From assembly GCF_963576675.1 (NCBI RefSeq), contig NC_088916.1:10268501-10332500 (forward strand): 64,000 nucleotides of DNA, in the 5' to 3' direction. The DNA is from Euphorbia lathyris. Lineage: Eukaryota; Streptophyta; Magnoliopsida; Malpighiales; Euphorbiaceae. The position numbers were made by a program, and so were the translations under genes. The notes beneath the pieces are model-generated. The model saw nothing but the letters and a program-made list of their open reading frames with translations. It made no database searches and had not been told where the DNA came from. The first letter of the stretch is position 1; every line of letters starts with the position of its first letter. Shown here in pieces: positions 45,480 through 57,036 of the stretch.

Positions 45480-45987
45480 TATTAAATTCATCCAAGAAAA
45501 ATTCCAGTACAAAAGCTTCAAGAACAAATGGAGAGGAAATGGAGTGTTTCGGATTCATGAGGGGAGAAGAAGAAGACCTTTGGTTTTCCAAAGGAGTTTG
45601 AAGAGTCTTGTGTCAGGAGGGTTAAGAGCTTTTGGATTTCCAAAGCTTATCTTCCGGAATAAAAGCCAAATTGCTTAAGGGCAATTTGGTCCTTACAACA
45701 ATAACAGGGGCGGCATGGTAATTTCCCATGGATAGCACATTCTAGAAGGGTTGCACCTCCTTATGATGGATCACCTCCACTTGATCAAGGCTCCAGCAAA
45801 TCATCACCATCCATTTAAATCAAATCCATCACAAGGCTATTATGTTGACACATGTTGTGTCCTTTATTTCTTAATCACCAAGTTTACTTGATGACCACAC
45901 CTAGCATAATATAAATAATTGTATGTTAGCATTATAATTTTCAATGAGAATTTTGATTCCTAAAGATTCACTCATTCAAATTTATTA
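45480..45987 (+). repeat. Copia-1 3' LTR (508 bp)
   Basis: It is nearly identical to the 5' LTR. It is followed by the target duplication gggct and then block B sequence. Confidence 0.93.
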
Positions 45988-45992
45988 GGGCT

Positions 45993-46660
45993 TTTTTTTA
46001 AATTGGAACTGAGATGTTCAAAGTCATACAAACTATAGAGACGCTACAACATAAAATTTTGTCATTCAAAATAGATCTTTAGAATTCTCATTAAAACATA
46101 AAATACAAGAAAGCAAAAGCACAAAAATTTACCCAGTGGTAGCAGGTTATTAATTGTGAAGATCATTTTGTATAAGTTTATTACTATTGGTTGATTTGCA
46201 GAGATGCTGATTTGTGAATCAAAATTGAACTTCCAGCAAGGACTGCAACTTAAACACATATATAATCCTCTAATTCAAAATTCAGAAAAAAAAATGTGCT
46301 TTTTCAAAATTTTAAAATTGGAAGTGGGATGTTCAAAATCACTCAAACAGTAGAGAAGCTAAAATTTAAAATTTTGTCATTCACAATAGATCTTCAGAAC
46401 TCCCATTAAAACATAAAATACAAGAAAGCAAAAGTAGAAAGGTTTACGGAGAAACAGCTGCTGGAGGTTATTTTATTGGCGAAAATAATTTTGTATAGGT
46501 TCATGACTATCAAGAGATGTTGATTTAGGAATCACGAGTTGCAGTATCCTAATCAGAACCGCATCCATCAACAGCGGAGATACCTCAGCTTCCATATTTG
46601 ATATCTTAAATTGAGAGTAGATATCTTAGATTCTTAAACTCTCTTTATATGTCATGGGCA
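45993..46660. other. block B spacer
   Basis: This corresponds to block A 6380-7030. A minus-strand start at about 46600 (Met-Glu-Ala-Glu-x-Ser-Pro-Leu-Leu-Met-Asp-Ala) is shared with 6975 in block A, hinting at a conserved short coding remnant. No intact gene is present. Confidence 0.5.
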
Positions 46661-47620
46661 GAGAAGTCCCACCCTCAAAACCAGTAACTGCACGTTGGAT
46701 TTAAACTTTTAGAGCTGCTTGTTTAGCTGCGCCAATTCCTCTAAGTGGCAGTATTTATATTTAGTTAAAAATCATGAGTGTGTTTTATTGATATTCTAAG
46801 GATTTTTTATCTTAATTATAGTAATTTATTAATTTGCACCTTGATAATTAATCTCTAACACTTGAAAGACCCACCCTCAAAACCACTAACTGCACATTGG
46901 ATTCAAACTTTTACAACTGCTAAGCAGCGCCAGTTCCTCTATGTGGCAATATTTATATTTAGTTAAAAATCACCTGTGTTTTATTAATATTCTAACGACT
47001 TTTTATTTTAAGGGTAAATTTCAAAAAAAAAAAATCATTGTGGTTTCACTTTTTTGCAGAAAAATGACCATGGCTTTTTTTCGTTACACTGTTTACGGAT
47101 TTGGTGAAGATGCCGTTTATTTGCTGATGTGGCTGAAGGGCAAATATGAGTTTTTAAAAATTGGGGTAAATTAAAAAAAAAACCCTATGGTTCACTTTTT
47201 TGCAGAAAAATGACTGTGGTTTTTTTCATTACACTATTTACGGATTGAGTGAAGATGCCATTTATTTGCTGACGTGTCTGACGTGACTGAAGGGAAAATA
47301 TGGGTTTATAAAAAAAATTGAGCAATGGATTTTTTATAACTATTTTGGGTCTACAATATTGACCACAATCCTCTAACACTTAAAAGACCCACCCTCAAAA
47401 CCTCTAACTGCACATTGGATTCAAACTTTTTAGAGCTGTTTGTTTAAGTGTGTCAGTTGTTGTAAGTGGCGGTATTTATATTTTGTTGAAAATCACAGGT
47501 GTGTTTTATTAATATTTTAAGGATTTTTTTCTTAAAGAATTTGAAGAGTTTGACTTCTTTCGCAAAAAAAAAATTTGTAACTGGTACTTATAATTTATTA
47601 ATTGGCACCTTGATGATTAA
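46660..47620. repeat. degenerate monomers of the block repeat plus two ~165-bp tandem units
   Basis: Single copies of the 'aagtggcagtattta' monomer occur near 46745, 46940 and 47465. They are related to the 355-bp dimers of block A but not amplified. Between 47015 and 47345, two tandem units share 'cacttttttgcagaaaaatgac' in part and 'tttacggatt'. The same arrangement occurs in block C. Confidence 0.75.
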
Positions 47621-47747
47621 TACCTCTAACACTTGGGAGTCGAGAGAAATTTTATCTCTAACGTTGACAGATAAGAGTAACTTTACCCCTAACATTGTCA
47701 ATTTAAGCAATAATTCATCAAACTTGCTTCTCGATAATGGATCTTAT

Positions 47748-47962
47748 TAAAGAGGATATGAGTTGAAGTGAGTATTATTGATAGAGAGCAGGAATATAAA
47801 TAGGAATACAAACCTAGAAAGTACAGAGAGATAAGTTTGTTGTAACAGAAAGATCTACAGCTAATAACTAAAAGATAATTACAGCTAATAACTAATAGAT
47901 AATTACAAATAAATATTAGAGATATATACAGGATATTAATTTGAAGAGGTTAATCCTTATCA
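47748..47962 (-). repeat. Copia-2 3' LTR (215 bp)
   Basis: Read on the minus strand it begins TGATAAGG and ends CTCTTTA. It is preceded by the purine tract GAGGGGGCG at 47972-47963. Confidence 0.93.
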
Positions 47963-49823
47963 CGCCCCCTCAAAATGGTCGGCCAAGTTGAGAGACCAAT
48001 TTTGTGAACCAAGGAAGTAAAGACAGATCGAGGAAGTGGTTTGGTAAGAGCATCCGCCAACTGATCATTGGTGGAGATGTAAGAGACACATAGAGTGCGA
48101 GACTGCACATTTTCATTGACAAAATGATAATCGAGGGCGAGATGCTTCATTTTGGAGTGAAATACTGGATTGACACTAACATATGTGGCACCTGCATTGT
48201 CACAATAGATTACTGGAGTTACAGATCTGTGCGAGACTGCACAGAGGATGTTAGTTTCAGTTCTTGAAAGAGATTACGCAGCCATAAAACCTCAGCTGTC
48301 GCACTAGCTACGGCTCGATATTCTGCTTCAGTAGAAGAACGAGCTCGAGTACGTTGTTTCTTAGATGCCCATGAAATTGGATTTTTACCAAGGTAGACAA
48401 TGTAGGCAGTGGTAGAAATGTAGTCGTCTCTGTCACGAGCCCAATCCGCATCTAAGAAAGCATGAATTGTAAGCGGAGAGTTCTTGTGGATAACAATACC
48501 CATGTTCGATGTTCCATTTAAATAACGGAGAAGACGCTTGAGAGCCTGCATATGATCTTTAGTTGGACAGTGCATATATTGAGCCAATTTATTAACTGAA
48601 AAGGCAACATCAGGTCGGGTGATACTGAGGTACTGCAAGCTGCCAATTAGAGCACGGTAAGCAGTGGGATTAGGAAGAATTTTTCCAGCAGAGGTCAAAG
48701 GAGGATTGGTAGCTTGAGGCGTTGTTGCAGGCTTTGCATCTGTCATGTTTGCCTTGCATAGTATATCAGAAATGTATTTTCGTTGGCTGAGAAACAAACC
48801 AGTAGTATGAGGAAGGACTTCAACACCGAGAAAATAAGAAAGATTACCCAGATCTTTGAGTGAAAACCGAGCTGAAATTTTACTGATGAAAACTTCAAGA
48901 GAGGACACTGAATTGCTAGTGACAATGATGTCGTCGACATACACCAGTAGATAGATAATTTTGCCATTCAAGTGAGAAATAAATAGAGATGAATCTGAAA
49001 TAGCATTCTGAAATCCCAAAGACAGCAAAAATTGTCGCAATTCCTTGTACCAAGCCCGAGGAGCTTGCTTTAGGCCGTACAGGGCCTTATTTAATTTGCA
49101 CACATGAGTTGGATTCTGAGCATCAATGTATCCTGGTGGTTGAACAGTATAAACTTCATCAGTGAGAGTTCCCTGCAAAAAAAGCATTATTAATGTCAAG
49201 TTGACGCAAAGGCCATCCTTGACTTACAGCAAGAGAAAGTATCAGACGAACAGTAGCTGGTTTAACAACGGGGCTTAATGTTTCACTATAATCAAGGCCG
49301 GGTCTTTGATTAAAACCACGGGCTAAAAGCCTGGCTTTGTACTGAGAAATTTTCCCATTGGGATCACGTTTAATACGAAAGACCCATCGACAACCAACAA
49401 TATTATGTGAGACTGAAGGTGATACAAGAGTCCAAGTATTATTGCGAACAAGAGCATTGAATTCCATATCCATGGCTTTCCTCCAAACAGGACTTTTTAG
49501 AGCTTGTGCAATAGTTTTGGGAATACTTTCAGAATCAGCAATATGAGCATGAAGGTTTAGTTTACTGATTGGTTTGCGAATGTTATTTTGTAATCTGGTT
49601 TTCATGCGATGAGAGGAAGGAGGCGGGGAAGGAGGTGGAGAAGATATGTGAGGGGAGGATGATTGTGAAGGAATGAGAGAGGACACATCTGAGAGGATTT
49701 CATTGGAGGGAGTTTGGAGCGTATTTTCTAAGGTGACAGATTGTTCGGATGAAATAGGAGCTGATGAATGTGGAGATGATTGCATAGGCGATGATGAGGA
49801 ATTCGCAGCAGTAGGGGACAAAT
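47950..49823 (-). pseudogene. Copia-2 reverse transcriptase and RNase H
   Basis: The minus-strand frame 49830-49159 starts after the inverted segment. It carries the linker and the RT N-terminus ([23 protein letters not shown]). One extra T in an oligo-T near 49180 shifts the frame to 49199-48219, which has Tyr-Val-Asp-Asp-Ile (about 48945), Ala-Asp-Trp-Ala and Ser-Ser-Thr-Glu-Ala-Glu-Tyr of RNase H. A 20-bp insertion (48223-48242) shifts it again to the final segment (48150-47950), with Asp-Ala-Leu-Thr-Lys-Pro-Leu. Catalytic residues are intact but the frame is not. Confidence 0.9.
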
Positions 49824-50347
49824 GATTCACCCTATTTTAGACTTTTTGGCCACTTGCCCAATTATAACAAATTACGCAGCTTCGGTTGCCTTTGCTATCC
49901 TTGGCTAAAACCATACACTAAACACAAACTTCAATCAAAATCTCTTCCTTGTATCTTTGTTGGTTACTCCCTACTCAAAGCGCCTATTACTGCCTTGATC
50001 TCACAACTCATAGAATTTATACTTCTCGGCATGTTACATTTGTGGAACATAAATTCCCTTATACCGATATTGCATCATCACCATCACCTCCTCAAACTAC
50101 ATTAGAAAGTTGGTGCCCCATTTCCATTCCTATTGCTCCTCAAATCAAAAATTCTATGAGTTGTGAGATCAAGGCAGTAATAGGCGCTTTGAGTAGGGGA
50201 GTAACCAACAAAGATACAAGGAAGAGATTTTGATTGAAGTTTGTGTTTAGTGTATGGTTTTAGCCAAGGATAGCAAAGGCAACCGAAGCTGCGTAATTTG
50301 TTATAATTGGGCAAGTGGCCAAAAAGTCTAAAATAGGGTGAATCATT
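49824..50347. repeat. inverted duplication inside Copia-2
   Basis: The plus strand at 49824-50012 is the reverse complement of about 50150-50347. The ~137-bp spacer (50013-50149) encodes, on the plus strand, the continuation of the integrase C-terminus. So a ~320-bp piece of the element lies backwards, and its first ~190 bp are also retained in the normal orientation. The junction lies at the self-similar word aatgattca. Confidence 0.92.
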
Positions 50348-51274
50348 TTGTAAAGTTGGGGTCGGAAGACGATTTATAAGATAGACGGCTGTGGCACATG
50401 CATTAGACCAATATGTTAAAGGTAGGGAGGAATGAGTTAGGAGGGCCAGACATGTTTCAATAATGTGCCTATGACGTCTTTCAGAGAAACCATTATGTTG
50501 AGGAGTATGAGGGGGAGTTGTGAGATGGGAAATGCCATTAGTAGCAAGAAAACTTTTAAGAGCTTCATACTCGCCACCATTATCAGAATACAATGTAAGA
50601 AGCGGAAGTTGGAAGAATTTTTCAATAAGAGCCTTATATCGAATGAAAACATTATATGTGTCAGACTTTTGTTTTAGGGGATAAAACCATATATATTTAG
50701 TGAAATGGTCAACAAATATAATGTAGTATTTATAACCATCATGGGAGAGAACAGGGGAGGTCCAAAGATCAGTGTATATGTATTGAAGGGGAGCATTAGA
50801 TGAAATAGTAGAAATAGAAAAATGAAGTTTCTGACTTTTATTGCAAGCACATGAATTACAATCTAAGATAGAGATGCTAGAGACATTTAATTTATTTTGA
50901 GAAATAAGCTGATTGAAAATTTTGAAAGATGGATGGCCTAGGCGATGATGCCAGTCGAGAGAGGTGGTTTTAGTGCTTGTAAAAACCTGAGGCGAGTTGG
51001 ACTGGATTTCATAGACCCCTGATCTAACTGGACCCTGAAGAAGGAAAGTCCCTGTTTTGATATCCTTCACACGAAAAAAATTGGGTAAGAATTCAATAGA
51101 AGCATTATTATCAGCACAAAATTGGGAAATGGAGATTATGTTTCGTGAAATAGAAGGGACACAGAGAACATTATTAAGTTGAATAGGAGATGATAAGTGG
51201 TGAAAGACAAGAGAGCCAGTGTGAGAGATTTTTAAACATGTACCATCACCAATAATGAGTTCTTCAGTGCCGTC
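50102..51274 (-). pseudogene. Copia-2 integrase
   Basis: The frame is open from the LINE junction (51274) down to 50102. It contains the GAG-pre-integrase HHCC region (His-Arg-Leu-Gly-His-Pro, about 50940; Cys-Asn-Ser-Cys-Ala-Cys, about 50850). DDE residues follow in Tyr-Thr-Asp-Leu-Trp, Tyr-Ser-Asp-Asn-Gly-Gly-Glu and Gln-His-Asn-Gly-Phe-Ser-Glu-Arg. The C-terminal domain is cut by the inverted segment after Thr-His-Arg-Ile. Confidence 0.9.
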
Positions 51275-51416
51275 ATACGGAGCATTTTTTTTTTATTGGA
51301 ATGGGGAGGGAGCAGGAACATCCCAACTAGGTTGGCACCCTCCTGAACTCCGACCCAAGTATTATTAAAAGTAAAAAAGTAAAATAAAGTTCATATAGAC
51401 AGAAGAAAAAAAAATG

Positions 51417-53435
51417 CTAAATGAACCGAAACGAAGGTCGGTTCCACAAGTTATCCCTAATCTGACCAGAGCAAAAATCCGGGGCGGAATTCCACCACTT
51501 AATCGAAGGTTGCAGTCGCCCATAATTTGCGAGTTTATCTACCACTTGGTTTCCTTCATGGAAAATGTGAGAGACCACCAGCTGCAATCTGGACTGAAGC
51601 CCAATGCACTCTGCCCAAACCTCTCGAAGCTGCCAAGGAACTCGCGAGGAGCGAGTGCGAAACATCGAAACGACGTAGGTGGAGTCACACTCAAGCCAAA
51701 TTCTGCTCCAGTTTCTATTAGCTGCAAAACGGACAGCATAGATTGCAGCCTCTAATTCCGCAATGTGTGCCACTTGGTGAGAAGAAGGCATGGCAAAAGC
51801 GCAGATAACACATCCATTGTTGCTACGAAAAACCCCTCCACCGCCAGCTGAATTCTTGGTGACAGAGGCATCCAAATTCACTTTTATCGAGCCCTCAGGA
51901 GGCGTTAGCCAGCTGACAGGAATAATCCTCGGAGCGCGCCTGATACGTGGCTTAATAGCAAGTGAGTTTATGATCTTATGCTCAACAACCGAGTTCCAAA
52001 CTGAACCACCACCCAATGAATCAGATTCACGAATCCTAACCCAAAGTAAATGGAGGGCTCGGTGGATATTAGGCACCACATCTTCAAAGAAACAGTCATT
52101 CCGAGTCTTCCATATGATCGAAACCACATTAACCATGGCGCTTAACCAGATAGATCGAACTTGAGAGATGAACCGAAACTGAGCCATTTCATTAAATCTA
52201 GCCTGGAGGTCAGTGTCCCGCTCAATCCTACGCCCAAAAAGAGACGAAATTGCCTCCCAAAGCTGCGCTGCAAAGTTACAGCGAATAAACAGATGAGTTG
52301 ATGTTTCCTCACTATTTTGGCAAAGACAACACCTCGAAACAATGATTAAGCCCCTGCGTCTGAGCAAATCATGAGTAGGAAGCCTATCAACGACAGCTCT
52401 CCAAGCAGTTAAAGAGAAAGACGGAGGTATAAAATGTTGCCAAATATGCCGTAAAGGAATCGGCGGACCCTTACCTAACAGCCAAGAGTAAAAGAGGCGA
52501 ACAGTAAATATTCCGTCAGTGCTCGGCTTCCAAATACAGATATCATCTTCAACGCTCTTAACCTCACAGATTGCAGTTATTGTATCATCATCTAAACCCG
52601 GCAGTTCGTTCCAACTACCATTCAATCTGAATGCAGACACACTATCTCGGCATTTCGCACTAGCGGATTTGCTCAGCCCCATACGAGTGGCAACCGTCGG
52701 TAGTAACCATTCATCATTCCAGAAGTTTAATCTGGAACAACTGCCTATAAACCATTTACAGTGGTCGCGAAGAGCCTTATAAGCCGACTTTATAGAAAAC
52801 CAAATTAAGGAGGAGGCAATTGGACGTACCATACCACCCGCATTTAGGAAGCGCGAACGGAGCAACTTGCAACAGAAGGAAGAATCTGCCAGCACCCCCC
52901 AAGCCATCTTACCTGTGAGAGCCATATTCCAGATATCTAGTTTTTTTAGCCCAAGACCCCCTTCATTAAACGAACGGAAGCAGCTTTCCCAACGCGGAGT
53001 AATGATTTTCTTGCTAGAGATAGAACCTGACCAAATAAAGTTTCTCATATAGCGAGAAAGCTTCTTTATAAGCTTGCTCGGCCACTTGTACATTAGAAAA
53101 GAGTGCGTTAACGAACCACAGATAACCGCTTTAACAAGCGTCAGTCTCCCTGCCATTGAGAGTGCCGTACCTTTCCATTTAGCAAATTTTCCTGTGATTT
53201 TGTCCGCCAATGGTCCAAGAAAGGAAGAGCGAGGGGCTCCGATAAATAGCGGAACGCCCAAATACATGAACGGCAGAGCCCCTAAGCGGATCCCTGTTAC
53301 CTCTGCCAGCTTAACCCTTCGCCTTGTAGTGACTGTGTCAGCGAAAAATACTTCCGATTTCTGCCAATTTACCCATTGACCCGAAATGCTTCCGTAATAC
53401 TCAAACATGACAGCCAAAGTTCTGACGTTCCTCAT
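51417..53435 (-). pseudogene. LINE ORF2, part 3: after RT, zf-RVT and RNase H
   Basis: A 672-codon frame continues from the RT. It has Met-Ala-Gly-Arg-Leu-Thr-Leu-Val-Lys, then a zf-RVT region (Cys-Cys-Leu-Cys-Gln-Asn ... His-Leu-Phe-Ile-Arg-Cys, about 52330-52270). A C-terminal RNase H follows, with acidic residues in Asn-Leu-Asp-Ala-Ser (about 51880), Ala-Glu-Leu-Glu-Ala-Ala and Leu-Glu-Cys-Asp-Ser, then Asn-Gln-Val-Val-Asp-Lys-Leu-Ala. It ends normally at 51417. A one-base frameshift at about 53440-53490 separates it from the RT frame. Confidence 0.9.
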
Positions 53436-54265
53436 CGAGGCGCGGCAAAAAAGAAGTATGTCATCGGCATACAGTAAATGCTAGGAAAATTATGTGAGCT
53501 AGAGTACACAGAAGGAATAAGACTCCCTTCGGTTACCAATTGATCCAACCATCTACCAAGAAAATCCTCAGCCAGACTAAACAGAATGGGCGAGAGTGGG
53601 TCCCCCTGCCGTACACCCCTTGAGCAAGCAAAATACCCATGAAGACCAATGTGGGTCATAATCGAAATTCTGGCTGAAGAGAGTAGGTTTAGAATCCAAT
53701 CTCTAAACTGCAGAGAAAACCCAAAAGCCTCCAGTACAGCGAGGAGAAAATTCCAATCTAAGGTATCAAATGCCTTAGCAATATCGATTTTTAAGCTCAT
53801 ATTACCACCAAAACATTTTTTCCGCATGGAATTAATGCCTTCTGAGGCCAAGGCAATGCAATGTTGAATATTCCTTCCTCTAATGAACCCGAATTGGTTT
53901 GGAGAGACAATTGCATTAGCAACTTCCGCTAATCTGTCAGCTAAGATTTTGGACAAGATTTTGAAGCTGAAATTACTCATCACTATCGGCCTGTACTGTT
54001 CAATACGAATGGCTCCGTCCACCTTTGGAATAAGCGAAAGCACATTAGAATTTAACCCAGAGCTTATTTCTCCATGTTCGAAAAACCATCGAACCATTCT
54101 GCACACATCAGAACCAACAATTCCCCAATAGCTCTGATAAAAACGCCCAGTGAATCCGTCAGGACCTGGCGCACTTGACGGGTTCATAGCCATGATAGTT
54201 TGCTGAATTTTCGCTTCCGATGGACAGCGCAGCAGGCTTTCGTTCATTTCCGCGGTTACCGACAA
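53432..54265 (-). pseudogene. LINE ORF2, part 2: reverse transcriptase
   Basis: The frame has Pro-Gly-Pro-Asp-Gly-Phe (about 54170), Tyr-Arg-Pro-Ile, Asp-Ile-Ala-Lys-Ala-Phe-Asp-Thr-Leu-Asp-Trp (about 53770) and Gly-Val-Arg-Gln-Gly-Asp-Pro-Leu-Ser-Pro. The Ala-Asp-Asp active site lies just past a frameshift, in the neighbouring frame at about 53465. The enzyme primes on nicked target DNA in this class. Confidence 0.9.
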
Positions 54266-54277
54266 AGGAATAACTTC

Positions 54278-55525
54278 TTACATTTTAGAGAAATCCTGCC
54301 GATTTGTGACAACATTAGTAAATAAGTTACCATAATAGTCGGAGATGTGATCAGCGATTCGTGCCTGATCGGTGGAGATACTGTCATCAATTTCCATGGC
54401 TGTAATCCCACTAGACGACTGTCGATGGTTTGCCATACGGTGGAAGAAAGTACTATTTCGATCTCCCACAGATAACCAACTGACCCTGCTCTTTTCTTTT
54501 AAGTATGTTTCCTTTTGGAGGAGGTGGTAATCCAACTGTGTATGGGCTTGCAGCTCTTTCGCGTGCAGTTCCTCCATGAAGCCGTTAGCGAGCTGCAACT
54601 GTATATCATTGAGATCAGCAGCACTTTTATCAATATTCCGATCCAGGTTGCCAAAGCATTCTTTATTCCAGATCCTCAAAATATTCCTAAGCCCCCTTAG
54701 TTTATAACAGAGAAGTTGCATCGGGCCCATGCTTGGGTGATTAGCTTCCCAAAAACCTTTGATGACCTCCTTTAACCCAGGATGTGAAACCCACATCGCT
54801 TGGAAACGGAACCGAGAGATTCTGTGCGGATCGGTGTAAAATCTGAACAGCAAGGGATGATGATCCGAGTGATGTCTGGCTAACGCGGTGCAGTTATAAG
54901 ACCAAACTGATGAGAAATTATCTGAAACCAGCACTCTATCCAGTCTGCTCTCAACACGAGCCTGGCCATGCCGGCCATTGGACCAGGTGTAAAACGATCC
55001 CGCAGAAGGTACATTCCTCCATTCCCCCTCATCCATAAAATCACGGAACTCACGGGTTGGCCTAGGTGCCGGGGGCCCTCTAGATTTCTCATGAGCACCC
55101 AAGACAGCATTAAAGTCTCCTATAGCAAGCCAAACCCCAAGATTGGAGCGCTGCAGCAAGGATATTTCATCAAACATGATTTTTCTCCTGTTCGACCAGA
55201 TACTGCCATACACAAAGCATAAATAATGGGCATGACCCTTTAAATTGCAATTAATTAAGATGTACTGATCCCCTCTGTGTATAACTATACTTTGAGATGC
55301 TAAACGAGAAGCCTGAAAAAGCCACAGTGACGGACTTTCCCTATCATTTTGTGCAATTAACTTCATACCCAATTGATCCCAAAAACGTTGATTAATAGAA
55401 GAGAAATCCCCCATTGGTTCTACAATACACAGCCAATCAGGCTTATGAGAAGTGCAAATATTAAAAAGGTAGCGCTGTGTACCTGCGTTCATAACACCTC
55501 TGCAATTCCAGTATATTATTGTCAT
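54278..55525 (-). pseudogene. LINE ORF2, part 1: endonuclease
   Basis: The 415-codon frame begins Met-Thr-Ile-Ile-Tyr-Trp-Asn-Cys-Arg-Gly. It carries exonuclease-endonuclease-phosphatase fold motifs: Glu-Pro-Met (about 55414), Ile-Gly-Asp-Phe-Asn-Ala-Val-Leu (about 55110), Arg-Leu-Asp-Arg-Val-Leu and Ser-Asp-His-His-Pro-Leu (about 54860). This is the nuclease that nicks the target. The frame ends at a TAA near 54278 that separates it from the RT frame in the same phase, in a position consistent with a former Gln codon. Confidence 0.92.
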
Positions 55526-55935
55526 CTAAGGTATGCTGGAGGTTTGCGCACCCGGCCTGCCCGGGACATATTCTTATCCGATTTTTGCTTAACACTCGAT
55601 TTCTTGCCGGTGACAGTTTCCCAGCCTTGCTGCTCATCGTCCATCTCATCTGCCCAACGGGTAGCAAGCATGCCCCCAGCCTTTGAGTTTAATTTCGGAG
55701 TGGTGATGTTAGCGTTCCTAGGTGAGTCCGCTCTGTCACACAATTCCTCCCAACATTCAACATCAGGTTCCTCAGTCGGAGTATCCTGTGTGTTTTGACC
55801 TTCATTTACTTCCGTCCTCCAATCCGTATTAGTGTCATCGCTAGCAGAGTCCGTTTCATGATTACCATCCTCCTTATCAATACAATTTCCAAGAGCTGCA
55901 ATAATCTGATTGTTGATTTTGGAAACCGGAATCAC
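55461..55935 (-). pseudogene. LINE ORF1, C-terminal part
   Basis: The frame holds the acidic, low-complexity end of the ORF1 protein (Glu/Asp-rich, then a basic tail) and overlaps the start of ORF2. Everything upstream, including any RNA-binding zinc knuckle, is lost by 5' truncation at 55958. Confidence 0.7.
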
Positions 55936-55969
55936 TGAATCGCTGATATCCGCCTGTTATACGGAGCAT

Positions 55970-56954
55970 GAAGAGCAAGATTTTGAAGATCATTGGTGAC
56001 ATGATGGGATGCGCCACTATCAAGAAGCCAAGGAGAGGAAAAGGTGGAGTCAGGCATTTGTGCAATATGAACCTGAGGGGAACCAGATTTATAGCCTGAA
56101 GGAGCAGCTCGATTGTTGGTGAAAGAAGAGGAAGGTGGCATCACATTAGGGAATTGTTGTTTGAACAGTTGACATCGAGACACAACGTGTCCCTGGACAC
56201 TGCACCATTGACATTTGCCTAAGAAATGGCTAGGACCATAGTTGCGATGTTGGGAATGTGTGGAGGCTGCAAAAGCAGTAGCAGGCAGCGAGGAATCCTG
56301 ATTATTTTGCTTGATGACGAGTTCTCGATTGATCAATTTTTCATGCAATTCTTCAAGGGAGATAGTGGTGTCTCTGGCATTGACAGATTCGATGACGGAG
56401 CTATACTGTGTGTCAAGGCCAAGCAGAATTCGATCGATCAGATCTTCATGTTCAATTGTTTTACCCAACGCAGCAAGTTGATCTGCACAGGCCTTAATAC
56501 TCTGTATATAATCAGTAATGGTGCTTGTTCCTTTCAAAATTCGATGGAACTGATCTTTTAATTGTTTGATATGTCCCCGACTAGGTTTCGCATAGGTATT
56601 TGCGAGAATATCCCAGATATCTTTGGTGGTTTTGGCTTGAGAAATTAGCGGAATGAGAGATTGGGAAAGAGAACCAACTAGGGCACCAAACAAAAGTTTA
56701 TCTTGCCTGTTCCAGAATTGCAGTGCAGGATTTGGTTTTTCAACTGCATCGATGATGACAGTGGAGGAGGGGGGAGGAAAAGTTCCATCAACAAATTTAT
56801 AGAGATCGTGCCCTATAAGAATGGCTTGAATCTGCAGTTTCCATGAGAGATACATTGTTGGGGTGAGTTTGATTGTATTTGGAATGGTGATGAAGGTGAA
56901 TGGTTTGGTTGGGTCATCAGAGTTTAGGATTTGGGAAGAACTGGAATTTGCCAT
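55970..56954 (-). pseudogene. Copia-2 gag and start of protease
   Basis: The 340-codon frame starts at the ATG at 56954. It contains a UBN2-type gag domain (Trp-Lys-Leu-Gln-Ile-Gln, Trp-Asn-Arg-Gln-Asp, Trp-Asp-Ile-Leu-Ala). A CCHC knuckle (Cys-Gln-Trp-Cys-Ser-Val-Gln-Gly-His-Val-Val-Ser-Arg-Cys, about 56215-56175) follows, then the protease signature Trp-Leu-Leu-Asp-Ser-Gly-Ala-Ser-His-His (about 56020-55990). The frame is intact up to the LINE insertion. Confidence 0.92.
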
Positions 56955-57024
56955 GGAATTGGCGTTAGAAGATGAGAAGAAAAAGAAGCGGATGATTTGG
57001 AAAAGATGAGAAGGGGATCGAATT

Positions 57025-57036
57025 GATCTGATACCA
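57025..57036 (-). other. primer-binding site of Copia-2
   Basis: On the minus strand, TGGTATCAGATC directly follows the 5' LTR. It is the Met-tRNA site with one change from TGGTATCAGAGC. Confidence 0.85.

Larger units (their letters stand above)
40607..45987 (+). mobile_element. Copia-1: intact, very young Ty1/copia element
   Basis: The 5381-bp element is flanked by gggct (40602-40606 and 45988-45992). It has two 508-bp LTRs with only two differences seen, a canonical primer site, one uninterrupted polyprotein and a purine tract (gagggagga) before the 3' LTR. The empty site is visible in block A at about 6380. All parts needed for autonomous movement are present. LTR ends are unusual: TATTAAAT...ATTTATTA instead of TG...CA. 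Confidence 0.95.
51286..55958 (-). mobile_element. L1-type LINE inserted in Copia-2
   Basis: The 4.67-kb insertion has target duplication atacggagcat (51275-51285 and 55959-55969) and a 3' A-tail, seen as T-run 51286-51294 on the plus strand. It is 5'-truncated inside ORF1 and includes all of ORF2 plus the 3' UTR. The endonuclease, RT, zf-RVT and C-terminal RNase H order is that of plant L1 elements with an acquired RNase H. It splits the protease region of Copia-2 cleanly, and the copia frame continues on both sides. Confidence 0.95.
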
